Shown here: in pieces, positions 12,646-22,293 of the stretch
How the letters are laid out: every line of letters begins with the position of its first letter
Numbering within the stretch: the stretch's first letter is position 1
The notes under the pieces: model-generated
What the model was told of the DNA's origin: nothing
Database searches by the model: none
The model's input: only the letters and a program-made list of their open reading frames with translations
Source of the DNA: Reticulitermes speratus
Taxonomy: Eukaryota > Arthropoda > Insecta > Blattodea > Rhinotermitidae
Length of the DNA: 64,000 nucleotides
Reading direction: 5' to 3'
Assembly: GCA_021186555.1 (NCBI GenBank)
Contig: JAJKFL010000042.1
Coordinates: 20,717,521 to 20,781,520 of the forward strand
Translations under genes and position numbers: made by a program

Positions 12646-12942
12646 ACCACGCCTTTGTGTGGGCCGGGATAGTGTAGTCGGTATAGCAACTCGCTACTAG
12701 CTGGACTGTCCAGGGATCGAATCCCAGTGGGAGCGATATTTTCAGCACCCCCCTGGGGCCTAATCAGCCTCCTGTACAAAGAATACCGGGTCATTCCCGA
12801 AGGTAAAGCGACCGGGGCGTGGCGTTGACCACCCACCCCATCTAGCGCTGAGGTTAAAGAAAGAGTAGAGCTACACCTCTACTCCCCCTCTGGGCCTTCA
12901 TATCCTGTTCTAGGGTGAACTTTACCTTTACCACGCCTTTGT
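12646..12942 (+). mobile_element. tRNA-derived SINE, family B, full length with target-site duplication
   Basis: A perfect 13-bp direct repeat, ACCACGCCTTTGT, brackets the element at 12646-12658 and 12930-12942. The head has GGATAGTGTAGTCGGTATAG (A-box region) and GGGATCGAATCCC (B-box region). The body has CCTAATCAGCCTCC. The 3' module runs from AAGCGACCGGGGCGTGG to a TTTACCTTTA terminus. Overlapping minus-strand frames (12545-12748, 12642-12836) are artefacts of this repeat. The clean duplication shows insertion by target-primed reverse transcription with LINE help. Confidence 0.93.
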
Positions 12943-13259
12943 ACACACCAGCATTATGTAGTTCCTCTTTCTCATTTTCAGTGTCGAAACTACAGTGTCA
13001 TGCTTTCTTGTACATGAAGCAGTGACGTACCACGTATTCTCCACGTGAATTACTGAGTTCTAACTGTCCATTTGGTTATTTTAACGACTTTTATAAATAT
13101 AAGTAATGTCAAAAATACAGAGTAGAGTTAAATTTGTGCACACTGCGTTCACAGTGTGATTGCTTGCTAAATGGTGAATCAGTAATATTAAAAATATATG
13201 TCCCAAGACGTATATTTTTTACAGATAAACCTTACCGTCAAATGTTGTAAGGTATCAAA
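12943..13259. other. No recognised feature; small hairpin
   Basis: AT-rich DNA with one short inverted repeat, CACACTG and CAGTGTG separated by 6 bases, near 13139-13158. No further assignment. Confidence 0.4.
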
Positions 13260-14423
13260 TCATGGACGCCTCGTCATTACAGTAGGGATTTCGAAACGGC
13301 TTTAAAGGTAGACGGCAGTGCGCCGTACCGCATTCTCTCGAACATATCTTAATGTGTTTGCATTGGCCTCTGTCACGGCTGCCTAAAGTTATGTCACGAG
13401 ATCTGAGAGAGGGAAGGCGTAGAAGTGCTCCTTCAAGTGTCCTCACACAAGCGAATTCCATGCAGTTAGATCTGGCGACCAAGAAGGCAAGTCAATTCGC
13501 CATCCATGTCCAATCCACATTCCTGGATACGTCACGTTGAAACACTTCCGGATGTCTTGCCCATAGTGTGCTTGCTGGAGCTCCGTCGTGATAAACCTAC
13601 TAACTCTGTCTCACAACAGGCACATCTTCAAACAACCACGATAGAAAAAAATCCCGAAAAGGGTAGTATCATTGAGCAGTTAAACTGTCACGTAGCGAAT
13701 GGAGTAAACGACGACGTCCGCGACCATAACAATTAAAAAGTGACGCTGAAGCTAAGAAGCAACCCCCTTTTCTCGATTAGCATGAGGATTAACCCGCACT
13801 CAAAGGTGACTGTTTCCGCCGTTGAACACAACCTCGCACATAAAACACTCTTCATCTGTCCACAGACTGCTCTGTAAAAAGAGTTCGTCCGTAGTATGTC
13901 TATGAAGCCATTCGCAAAATTGCATCCGTAGAAAAAAATCGCCTGTGAAAAGATGTATTTTTCGCGAATAGTGGTATGGATACCATTGATCGCCAAGAGG
14001 TACTTCCAGGACCGTCCGCTGGGATTTTACCAATGTTCGTGCTGTATCTCCTAAGCTTTACACGCCTCGTGTTTCACAGGTGCAATTATGAGGCCTTGAT
14101 GGGTTGACGTTAGTGCGGTAGGTGAAAGACCTGCATTGACATGTGTCTAAGGTGTTGCTACGTCGTATCTGACGGAGACGCTGCTCCAGTCGTCAGAACG
14201 TATTAGAGTCGAGATAAGGTCGATCAGGATAACTTAAGGCGTAATACCGTGCAGCGGTAACGGTTCGACTAAGCCAGGAATCGAACGTTAAGGGCATGTT
14301 GCAGCATCCATTGTGTGTGTATTCCATGGTCATTCGATCCGTACTGAATCTTGTCGAGCACTGTATGCCTTGAATCCACCAAACAATGCGTCTTTCGTCC
14401 GTAACACATAACACTGCTGAGAA
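13260..14423 (-). pseudogene. Decayed Tc1/mariner-superfamily (DDE) transposase
   Basis: Read on the minus strand with several stops and shifts, about 388 codons follow the order of insect IS630-Tc1-mariner transposases of the DDE_3 type. The N-terminal part has TDERRIVWW, then YPDRPYLDSNTF and RLEQRLRQIRRS. Next come TVLEVPLGDQWYPYHYSRK, FCEWLHRH and SLWTDEECF, where the D of TDE matches a catalytic position. Then NSHL, a stop, NPHANRE and VNVWAGIV. The C-terminal part has FNVTYPGMWIGHGW, SWSPDLTAWN (third catalytic region), GHLKEHFYAFP, AAVTEANANTLRYVRENAVR and a stop at 13260-13262. The middle segment that should hold the second catalytic aspartate (HDGAPPH-like) is unrecognisable. Length is close to the family norm, so it decayed after a full-length insertion. 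I did not find its terminal inverted repeats. Plus-strand frames here are shadows. Confidence 0.87.
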
Positions 14424-15134
14424 GAGATTTACCACATTTTACGATGACGTGTATCTCAAAAAGTAAACGCTTCAGAACACATTTTCCATAATGTTTTCGT
14501 CTCTCTTAACAATAAATCACACTATGGAAGTCTGTGCGCGAATTTCTTTGTACTCTATGTAAGCATGATGACTAAATAGGGAAGTAGGATAAAGCAATCA
14601 TGGATTGAACGGTACAGTCTTCTGGAACGAAACGCTGTGTCAAATGGCAATTTTTTACCGATCAACCAACAGAGCGTCGTATCTCAGGAGATGGTAATAT
14701 TCATCAACATTGCTGTAAAAACCTCATATCTTACAGCCCTTTTATGTTTGAAGAGAGTATTTGGGACTTCATCGCAAGAGACCGTAGGAAGACATCATCA
14801 TTTACAAAAATGACAGCGGCTGCAATGTAGGTTCTTGGGCATTTTCGACTCGGAGATACTCATTCTATTTATATTTAACATGTACTACATAATTTCTTCC
14901 AACTATAATGTGTAAAAGTATTATTGATTATTTGTTGAATAGTCACATACAACTGTATGCTATAACTGAAAATGATGCAGGACATGTCTGAGAGAGATTG
15001 TCTTCTCTTTATAGCAACCGGAAATTGAAGACACAGATACATTTTTTATGTGTTGTGTACCGTGCATTTTATCGTAAGTCTAAATCCAACCAACAAATGC
15101 ACAAGATTATTGGTAATTATAAGATATATTTTGA
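14424..15134. other. Flank of the dead transposase; no gene
   Basis: This should include the 5' terminal region of the DDE element. The stretch GTATCTCAAAAAGTAAACGC near 14450 is a candidate, but no matching inverted copy was found beyond 13260. Frame 14998-15255 has no recognised motif. Confidence 0.35.
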
Positions 15135-15177
15135 ACCCCTACATATGTTTCGGCAAATAGATTGCCATTTCCAGGGG
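15135..15177 (-). other. Hammerhead-like motif
   Basis: On the minus strand: CCCCTGGAAATGGCAA, a short loop, TTGCCGAAACATATGTAGGGG. The GGCAA and TTGCC arms form stem II, and the outer CCCC and GGGG pair as stem I. The first box has drifted to CTGGAAA. It lies inside a frame (14998-15255) that I do not regard as coding. Confidence 0.4.
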
Positions 15178-16189
15178 ATATATATCAGAGATCTACAAGT
15201 GCTATCTGCATCCAAAATTATAATATATGTTTCCATATATTCATGCATGTTATGATGATGATACATAGATGGACTAGATTAAAAACAATAATACACTATG
15301 CCTGTAACAGTTAAAAATAAATATGCCTTAAGATCCCCGATTATAAAATATATACAAATTATTTACATAAATCGATATTAAAATATTAAATATTAAAAGT
15401 TTATAGTGGTTTGGTTTTTAAAAATTAGTGCTTGGTCATGCATACAAGCGTTGGGTTGATACTAAACAACACGGTAGCAGGATATTCGCAAAGTTAAAGT
15501 CAAGTTTGAGTTTTTGCATTACTGTCCCAAGTATTTGAAAACTGCCAGATTTTCGCAAGAGTTTATTAGCTACTTTTACACAACACTTCCTCGAAAACTG
15601 CTCGAAAGGCAAAAACTCCTATTACTTTCCACGTTACACACTTTAAACACTTCCGAAGTAAAAAATGACTCCCTTAAAATACAAATTCAAACTAAACACA
15701 GAACGGCACTTAAGTATGGGAAAGTAAAACAAATATCATATACGATATCTGTGTAATATTCTTCGTCATTTTGCTATTCACAATTAAAAATGTGTGGTAA
15801 ATGCATAAAATATTAGGCGTTATCTTTATCACCAATGTGAAAAACAAAAAATCTTTGAAGTTTATAGATCAAAATTATTAACACCAAAAGAAGCGAATTT
15901 CACTGCAAAGCCACGAGAAAAATGAGGGATGATGTGATGCTTTTGCTTCTGCGCAGATCGCTTAGAGATGCCGTGACGTTCCTCACTTTCGAGGAGATTC
16001 AGGAACCGACGACAGCCGACGAGATGCGGTGAAAAAACAATAGGTCTGACAGAGGAAGGATTTCATATAAGCGAAAATTTGCTCCAAAATTAAAAATGCA
16101 TTAATGTATGTATCTATTATAAGCGAATATTCGTAAACCGGTTACTCGCATACTACTTTAAAATTGTTTCCCATAAGAACAGCTCTTAT
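15178..16189. other. No recognised feature
   Basis: AT-rich. Frame 15514-15756 is rich in lysine, leucine and threonine, has no motif and is probably chance. Confidence 0.45.
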
Positions 16190-16419
16190 TGGGCCAGGGC
16201 CTCCTCATTATCGAGATTTCGCGATCACACTCAGACACACCACAACCGGTGGGTCTCCTCTGGACGAGTAATCAGCCCGACGCATGGAACTGTACCCGAC
16301 AAAACACAACATTCACAAGAGACAGACATCCATGCCCCCGACGGGATTCGCACCCGAAACTCCAGCAAGCGAGCGGCCGCAGACTCACGCCTTAGACCGC
16401 ACGGCCACTGGGATCGGCT
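16190..16419 (-). mobile_element. tRNA-derived SINE, family A
   Basis: Minus-strand copy. The head lies at 16330-16419 (reverse complement of GCACGGCCACTGGGATCGGC, with the drifted B box CGGGATTCGCACCCG). The body contains CAAGAGACAGACATCCATGC. The 3' part ends in a block matching the 36143 copy (AATGAGGAGGCCCTGG). It lacks the final tail seen at 37178. Plus-strand frames 16189-16395 and 16284-16490 are by-products. No clear target-site duplication was found. Confidence 0.87.
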
Positions 16420-17155
16420 TATCCCACGAATACAGGGCTCAGTATTTTCTCTTACTTTATCTACATGTCGAAATTTTTGCTAATTTCTAATTAATTCTCT
16501 GTGTTTCTGTTGAAGTAATGGATGTGTTCGTCAAATACGTTGAATTCATCGCCACAGAAAATTAGATCGTTAATTAAATTCCAATCTTTCGCTTTCTTTA
16601 GTATTTAGTTTATTTTGTTTAATATATTACGGTGGTAACTGACAAAATATTTCGGAAGTTTAACATGTTGGTTCCTTCACAGTGATAGTGACTTTCATGT
16701 GTCACGTGAAGACGTTACATTATAAAACGTAAACCGAATTTTGGCGCTTTATCCATTCAACATGCTCAATCGCAAGTGTAGTGACGTCACGGGGACCAAA
16801 TGCAACATCACATTCGAATTAGTAACGTGTTTTGGTTACAGTTCATATCATACTTGCGATAGATTTATTCCCTTTATACTTTTAGGACTGAAATTAAGAC
16901 GTGTTCACGAAATTCATAACACTCAGAGATAAATCTGGGCTACCTAAATATGAAAGAAGCCTTCTGAGGCTCGGAGCCAGATTACGGTCGAGCGTCCCCA
17001 CCAACTTCGAAGGACAGAACCTCACATCACGTGTCCTAGTACAGCTGCAATACTATCGTGTGATCTGCATAACTGACGGTTTTCCTTGTTTTAAAACACA
17101 TTATTACGGTGTAGTTCCGTATATCAGGTAAATAAGAAAACAGTTTGGAATATAT
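16420..17155. other. No recognised feature
   Basis: Frames 16741-16932 and 16901-17131 overlap in two frames and have no recognised domains. No repeat was identified. Confidence 0.4.
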
Positions 17156-17226
17156 TGTACCTTGTTGGCAACAAGGTACATAATATTTCCTAATGATGGC
17201 CATTTAGGCCGAAACATATTGGAGCG
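17156..17226 (+). other. Perfect hairpin followed by hammerhead-like motif
   Basis: At 17156-17180 TGTACCTTGTT and AACAAGGTACA form a perfect 11-bp stem with a GGC loop. Eight bases later comes TTCCTAATGATGGCC, ATTTA, GGCCGAAACATATTGG. This repeats the hammerhead-like layout with a GGCC stem II and one changed base in the first box (CTAATGA). The pair probably belongs to one retroelement end, as a poly-A-like AATAAATGGAATAAAG follows. Confidence 0.5.
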
Positions 17227-17454
17227 ATTGTAAATAAATGGAATAAAGAGTATGTTGTTGATTTATTTTGCTGATGTTCCTGGTTCTTATATAAATCTGT
17301 GGAACAGGAGTCCTTGGAAATTTTTACCCTCCCTTGTTACGTAATAGTCTAAATTATAAACATATAATTTCCACGCAAAAAATTCGTAAATTTAAATTGG
17401 TTCCTTTGTGAAATCACGTATTATAGCAGTATTTTAAAAAATAGACTGTGTTCT

Positions 17455-17570
17455 GCTCGTCTGAAGACATAAGCTCACGTTCAAGAGGAAAGAAAGGCCT
17501 TCATTCGAAATGTTGGTTATAACTTACCCAGCGAAGATGTGTAACATCCCAGAAGACCGGAATCCAAGTA
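17455..17570 (+). repeat. Degenerate copy of hammerhead-containing repeat
   Basis: CTGAAGA near 17461 and CGAAATGTTGGTTATAAC near 17506 are followed by GTGTAACATCCCAGAAGACC. That last string recurs exactly at about 47141-47160, next to another CGAAAC motif. The minus-strand copy at 49350-49462 has the related CGTAATATCCCAAAAGATCG. Together these define one dispersed family, and this is a worn copy with a long insertion in stem II. Confidence 0.5.
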
Positions 17571-18438
17571 TTACAATTAGTTTGACTCTGTGTGTAGGTG
17601 TCATTGCTTTGGTGCTTTATCTAACCTAGGATAAAGAAACAGACAAAAAATATTTCTTTCAAAATTAAGTTTTGCTGGTTTTGCCATCAATTTCTATGCA
17701 CGTTTTTACGTTCCACTTTACTGGCTCATCCTTATTACTACATACAACAACTGAGAAGGTTTATCTTGTGAAATAAGAGGGTAAAATCAACAAGAGGCGT
17801 GCAACAGACCTCAAAGCTTATCACATAGTGGCAAACCACTTACACAGCAGACTTAAGAGGCTTACAAAGAAGTCGATCCTCACAGCTCAGAAGGAAGAAC
17901 AACTCCCTCTGTGTTATATATAAACTTTGTGTTACTGACTATGAAAACAACAAGGGATAGTAATATATATTATTTAGTGCGTTGTAATCTTGACACATTG
18001 CAGAAACTTTTATCGTGGGCCATGTACATGAATGGGATTGGAGAGAAAGAAGAGAGAGGAAAGCGAAAATCCTGAAAAAATTTTCCTCGAATGAGTTTTT
18101 TTTTATAAAAGAGTACGTGTTGTCTTGGAAAACCCCAGATACATACTAAAGATAGGATAGTTACAGAATCATGGTCTAACTGAGTGCTGAAGGCGTATGG
18201 TGGTACAGAATGGAGTAAAGAAAATTTATACCGCGCATCGGTTAAGCTGGTAGGTTCAATGTACGATGTTGTCATCCGCCTTCAATACTGAGTCAAGAGT
18301 ACATACTTAGAAACAGAACAGAAACGGAAGAAATTCCATTCAGAATGCATGTAGATATGACTTGAGATTTCTGTTTAGCACTGACTTTTATAAGTTCGTT
18401 TCCAGTCTAGTAAAACGTCTCTCATACGATACTGATTT
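17571..18438. other. No recognised feature
   Basis: The minus-strand frame 17970-18275 (101 codons) has no recognised motif. Its composition suits chance, and it carries a T-rich run. No repeat was identified. Confidence 0.4.
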
Positions 18439-19007
18439 AGTGTGTCCACAAAGTCCCTTCGGGGTTTTGAAAAATTGTGGCGCGCAAACAAATTGAGCTA
18501 GCCACATTCAGTTTGCGGCAGATTACAGTGAAATTCTGGAAGTGTTTTTGCCACATGCGGTTTGCGGCAGATTACAGTGAAACTCTGGAAGACCCGTATC
18601 AAGAATGCGATCTCGGCTATTCCAGCGGTGTCCACAAAGTCCCTTCGGTGTTTTGAAAAATTGTGGCGCGCAAAACAATTGAGCTAACAACATGCGGTTT
18701 GCGGCAGATTACAGTGAAACTCTAGAAGTTTTTTTTGCCGCCAACAGATGACTTGATGACCTGAAGACCCGTATCAGGAATGCGATCTCGGCTATTCCAG
18801 CGGACATGCTCCACAGAACATGGCAAGAGCTCGAATATCGTCTGGACGTTCTCCTTGCTACCAAGGAAGACCACATCGAGGTCTACTGAGGTCAGTAAAA
18901 AACTTCCAGAGTTTCACTGTAACCTGCCGCAAACTGCATGTGGCTAGCTCAATTTGTTTGCGCGCCACAATTTTTCAAAACCCCGATGGGACTTTGTGGA
19001 CACACTG
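18439..19007 (+). mobile_element. Internally rearranged Tc1/mariner-type DNA transposon
   Basis: Long terminal inverted repeats of about 100 bp lie at 18439-18543 and 18903-19007. They start GTGTGTCCACAAAGTCCCTT and end with the near-perfect complement (GGGACTTTGTGGACACAC). TA dinucleotides at 18438-18439 and 19008-19009 fit a TA target duplication. Inside there is a second copy of the inner left repeat (about 18550-18590) joined to a transposase scrap, then a second full left repeat (18628-18730), then the transposase 3' end. The order is left repeat, partial left repeat plus coding scrap, left repeat, coding end, right repeat. This is a deletion and duplication derivative, not the original element. 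Confidence 0.9.
18758..18889 (+). pseudogene. Transposase C-terminal remnant inside the Tc1/mariner-type element
   Basis: A 43-codon frame ending in TGA at 18887-18889 reads DLKTRIRNAISAIPADMLHR and then TWQELEYRLDVLLATKEDHI. The R-T-W-(Q)-E-L-E-Y-R-L-D pattern is typical of the C-terminal end of insect Tc1/mariner-superfamily transposases. The catalytic domain is absent. A shorter copy of the same coding piece (TRIKNAISAIPA) sits upstream at about 18592-18627. Its position just inside the right terminal repeat is where the gene's end should be. The open frame 18820-19065 in another register is a shadow. Confidence 0.82.
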
Positions 19008-19009
19008 TA

Positions 19010-20136
19010 AAATATCTGCTACCACCTCATGTGGATCATTAGTCTTTACAATGATGAGACCGTAAAGCATTAAGGTTTTTTCCGTACGCTGATGTCAGGT
19101 GCATCTGTTTACGTAATGTGCAATAATAATAATAAAAATAACAATAATCACTAAACCTTTTAGTCTTCCGACAGTACGAAATACTTTGCAGCAAGTCTTG
19201 TAACACATGCCCAGTCTGCAGTCCGTAGGCCAGTACTCTAAAACGATTACTTAATTAAGTAAATAAATAATTTCCTAGACCACAGACATCCTTCAAAACT
19301 ATTAGACAGTCAGATATTTGAAACATTTAAAGCCACTTTTCCCTAAGCCAATTGAATCTAGTCCCGCATTCATTTAAGCTGCATTTCTGTAAGATTCAAT
19401 TTAATATTTTCCACTCAGTGACTCCTGGTTATTGCAAGTGACTTCGTCACCTCACATATCGCACTACAAACACCGTGTGGATTTCCCACTACTAAATGCC
19501 AGCTCACCTCACCCCTCCTCTTGTATTATCCTACTAAAATTTAATAAAAATCAAAAATTAAGAAATTACTTTTCAAAACGTTTTCTCGATTCTCCTGATG
19601 CCTCCTCCCACTTGGTTCCAAATATACTCTTCAGCGTCCCATTTTCAAAAACAATGGCAGTATGTCACTTTCTTAATGTAAAAAAAAGTTTTGAATCCTT
19701 ATAAACTAGATTTCTACATATCTTATTCTTTACACTTTCTTGCACGCATGCCATTAACTTAAAAAAGCCGTCTGCAAATAGTGGAATGAAACCGCTGTTT
19801 CAAAAAGTTTTCCACAACTTGCCAGGACATGGCGAGATTTAAGAGACCAAAAGCACGATGGAGAGACCAAGAGCGCCCTGTTGTTCAAAGGGACCAGTCA
19901 TAATGACCTCAGCTTACAGCTTTCATGAAAACGTTGGTCATGATCATAACATTGAGAGAACTGAGGCAATAAACTTTGGACGCTGTGAAACCAAGAACTC
20001 CCCAATTTAAATTTGCCCTAGTTTCTAAATCAATGCAATTTTGATTTCCTATTTCGTTTCCACATACTTGATATTTGTCACATCGTTGAAAGATTCGTTA
20101 GCTACTTACGTAATTATGGTGTTTTAATTCATTATT
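19010..20136. other. No gene; degenerate start of the minisatellite at the end
   Basis: AT-rich with a short AAT-rich run near 19122-19150. Frame 19432-19704 is low-complexity and unsupported. From about 20098 a worn copy of the 34-bp unit appears (GTTTTAATTCATTATT). Confidence 0.4.
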
Positions 20137-20440
20137 TACCTGTATACGTAACGCATTTTAATGTATTAGCTACCCTATACTTGCCGTATTTTAATGTATT
20201 AGCTACCTGTATGATACAGTATTTTAATTTATTACCTACATGTGTACATACGGTATTTTAATTCTTTAGCTACCCGTATATGTACCGTATTTTAATGTAT
20301 TAGCTACCTGTAAACATACCGTATTTTAATTTTTTAGCTACACGTATACATACTGTATTTTAATTTGTTACCTGCATGTATACATACCGTATTTTAATTT
20401 ATTAGCTACCTGTATACATACCCTATTTTAATTAATTAGC
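20137..20440. repeat. Nine-copy 34-bp minisatellite
   Basis: Nine units of about 34 bp, each like TACCTGTATACATACCG followed by TATTTTAATTTATTAGC. They diverge at a few positions per copy, with one-base indels in units two and three. The array ends 20 bp before the stop codon of a LINE lying on the minus strand, so it occupies that LINE's 3' untranslated position. Confidence 0.95.
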
Positions 20441-20460
20441 TACAATTATATACGAGTCAT

Positions 20461-20719
20461 TCATTCTGCAGTGTTGCTTACGACAGGTTCATAGCCTCTT
20501 CCAAAGCGAGTTCTCCACAGAGTGACATATGTAGAGCTTTCTCCTTCAATTTCCAGAATCCTCTGGTTAGATTAGCTGGTTAGAGTAGCTGCGTACATCT
20601 TCTTCCTCGTCTTCCCATCACTTCTATCCTTCCTTCTATCTTTCTTTCAATCACGTGTTTTGGAAGGCAGTTCCTACGCAAGATGTGACCAATCCAATTA
20701 GCCTTCCTTCTTTTTATTG
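20461..20719 (-). pseudogene. LINE reverse transcriptase C-terminus (distal piece)
   Basis: On the minus strand, KRRKANWIGHILRRNCLPK continues into HVIERKIEGRIEVMGRRGRR and then QLL, a stop, and GFWKLKEKAL. A shifted frame gives TRFGRGYEPVVSNTAE and a stop at 20461-20463. This is the C-terminal region after the RT thumb in a common insect LINE family. It belongs with the piece at 21251-21570, and the two halves are separated by an insertion exactly between ERNIL and KRRKANW. Stops and shifts show that it is dead. Confidence 0.87.
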
Positions 20720-21250
20720 ATCGAAGTGGCCATACTAAAGTCTCTATATTCCGAGGAGTTTCCGCCGGACGATACCCGACACCCTTGAACTACTTTTAGT
20801 TGGACTGTTTCCTTTATCTTCCTATTCTCCCTACTTTCACTTTTGTACGCAACCCGAGTTTACCTGCACAGTTGCGTATTTTACTTGAGTGACTCAACAA
20901 TCTGGCTCAGAGAAAGGAGCAACTAATTGCGGTTTCGATCTTCTTATCAAAACTCTGTTTCGGCAAGGCATAGAGATTATTGGAGTCCTTGGTAGTGCCG
21001 AGGTCAGGGGGTGTTTTCTGTATAGATCCGGACCTACCAAGTATGCTGGAGCTACGTAGAGCTGCTCGGTAATAAGGCATCGAGATTGTTTTGATGTAGT
21101 GGTGGTATGTTGTTTACTACAAATCTGTAAGTACTATTTTTGGTGTTTCAAATTGTTAAATAAATAGTTACTTTTGATCTGATGTTTTTGGAAATTAGTG
21201 CTGGCTGAGCCTCCAGCTAAAAACCGGTCCATGGAATTATACGGATCAGA
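20720..21250. mobile_element. 531-bp insertion splitting a LINE
   Basis: This segment lies between two LINE pieces that would be contiguous in the intact protein, so it arrived after the LINE. It has no recognised coding sequence. Both junctions carry GATC (near 20719-20722 and 21244-21247), a possible 4-bp target duplication. Internally there are related phrases GGCATAGAGATT and GGCATCGAGATT about 110 bp apart, and a small inverted repeat GCTGG and CCAGC near 21202-21220. Its family is unknown. Confidence 0.6.
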
Positions 21251-21570
21251 AGGATATTCCTCTCCTCCTTGAATCTATGCAATACTTCATTTTTTACACG
21301 ATCGGCACAACTGATCTTCTGCATCCTTCTCCAGCAGCACATTTTAAACTTTCCAGGTATTTCTGTTCTACTTTTCGAAGTGTCCAAGTTTCAGCACCAT
21401 ACAAAGCTATGCTCCAAATGTAGCACTTTACTAGTTTCTTCCTTAAATTAAGTCCAATTTCCTGGTGAAAAGAGTCTTCTTCTGGTTGAATGCTGCTTTT
21501 TTCCATTGCAATCTCGATTTAATCACGTGTAAATTTTGCAAAATTTGTCATCATACTCCCCAAATAGCTG
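21251..21570 (-). pseudogene. LINE reverse transcriptase C-terminal part (proximal piece)
   Basis: Reading down the minus strand: YLGSMMTNFAKFTRD, then (after a frame change) AAFNQKKTLFTRKLDL, then LRKKLVKCYIWSIALYGAET followed by WTLRKVEQKYLESLK. After another shift come DRVKNEVLHRF and KEERNIL, where the insertion begins. YGAETWTLRK is the well-known conserved block downstream of the RT palm in several LINE clades. One strand of this region (21294-21506) is open for 70 codons. Similarity may continue weakly to about 21690. The catalytic palm domain is not preserved. Together with 20461-20719 it forms one dead LINE copy. Confidence 0.9.
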
Positions 21571-21823
21571 ATATATTCCGTATTCTCCGGTCGTTTTTGT
21601 ATATACGAGTATTATGGTTTATTAACTACAGGTGCAGTAATGCGATCCTCTCCTCTCTGGTGACAAGGCAAGCACCAGTACTTTTCTCTACCTTCATTTC
21701 TAGAACTATTCCTTTTATGCTTTTTATATAAGTACAGCTGTGGAAATTAATGTGATACAATGAATGTAACTGTGCTATTTTTTATCTTATTTTATTATGT
21801 TTTAAATATATTGGTATGTACTC

Positions 21824-21857
21824 CCTGATGATGGCTGGTAACCGCCGAAACATGTAA
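21824..21857 (+). other. Hammerhead-like motif
   Basis: CTGATGATGGC, a TGGTAACC loop region, then GCCGAAACATGTA. Stem II is GGC and GCC. One extra T precedes it. The upstream ACTCC and downstream GAGGA could pair, but out of the canonical register. Confidence 0.5.
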
Positions 21858-22255
21858 TGAGGAATTAAGAAATTGTATCTCAATGTATACAGCAAGTACA
21901 AATGTTTATTTTTAAATAATTTCCTTACTTATTCCTCACAGAGTTAGTTACAAACTCACAGAAAGGACGTGTTTTTTCTCCATGAAGATATTTCGATAAC
22001 GAACTGAAATATGTTGGTGAATATAGTGTTGTTTGTTATCTGCAACCTTTTGTGTACTTTCATGGTTGACTGCAAGAACGGAATTTGATAGAATGGCTCA
22101 ATTTAAGTAATTAGGTATTTTATCACATACTGCTTGACACGAAAAGTGAGATCGTAAAATCTTTATATGCGACATCACGTTGTTTTATAAAATCGAAGAG
22201 AGAAGTGGGGCAATCAATCACACATATATTTTTCAGTGATTTAATACATATTATG

Positions 22256-22293
22256 CAACATGTTTCGACTTTAACTAAAAGCCATCATCAGGC
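22256..22293 (-). other. Hammerhead-like motif
   Basis: On the minus strand: GCCTGATGATGGCTTT, loop TAGTT, AAAGTCGAAACATGTTG. Stem II (GGCTTT with AAAGTC) pairs over six positions with one wobble. It is in opposite orientation to the motif at 21824, about 400 bp away. Confidence 0.5.

Noticed and set aside
20137..20440. Regularly spaced repeats that could suggest a CRISPR-like array
   Set aside because: Units are contiguous 34-bp tandem copies without unique spacers, in a eukaryotic setting. It is a minisatellite.
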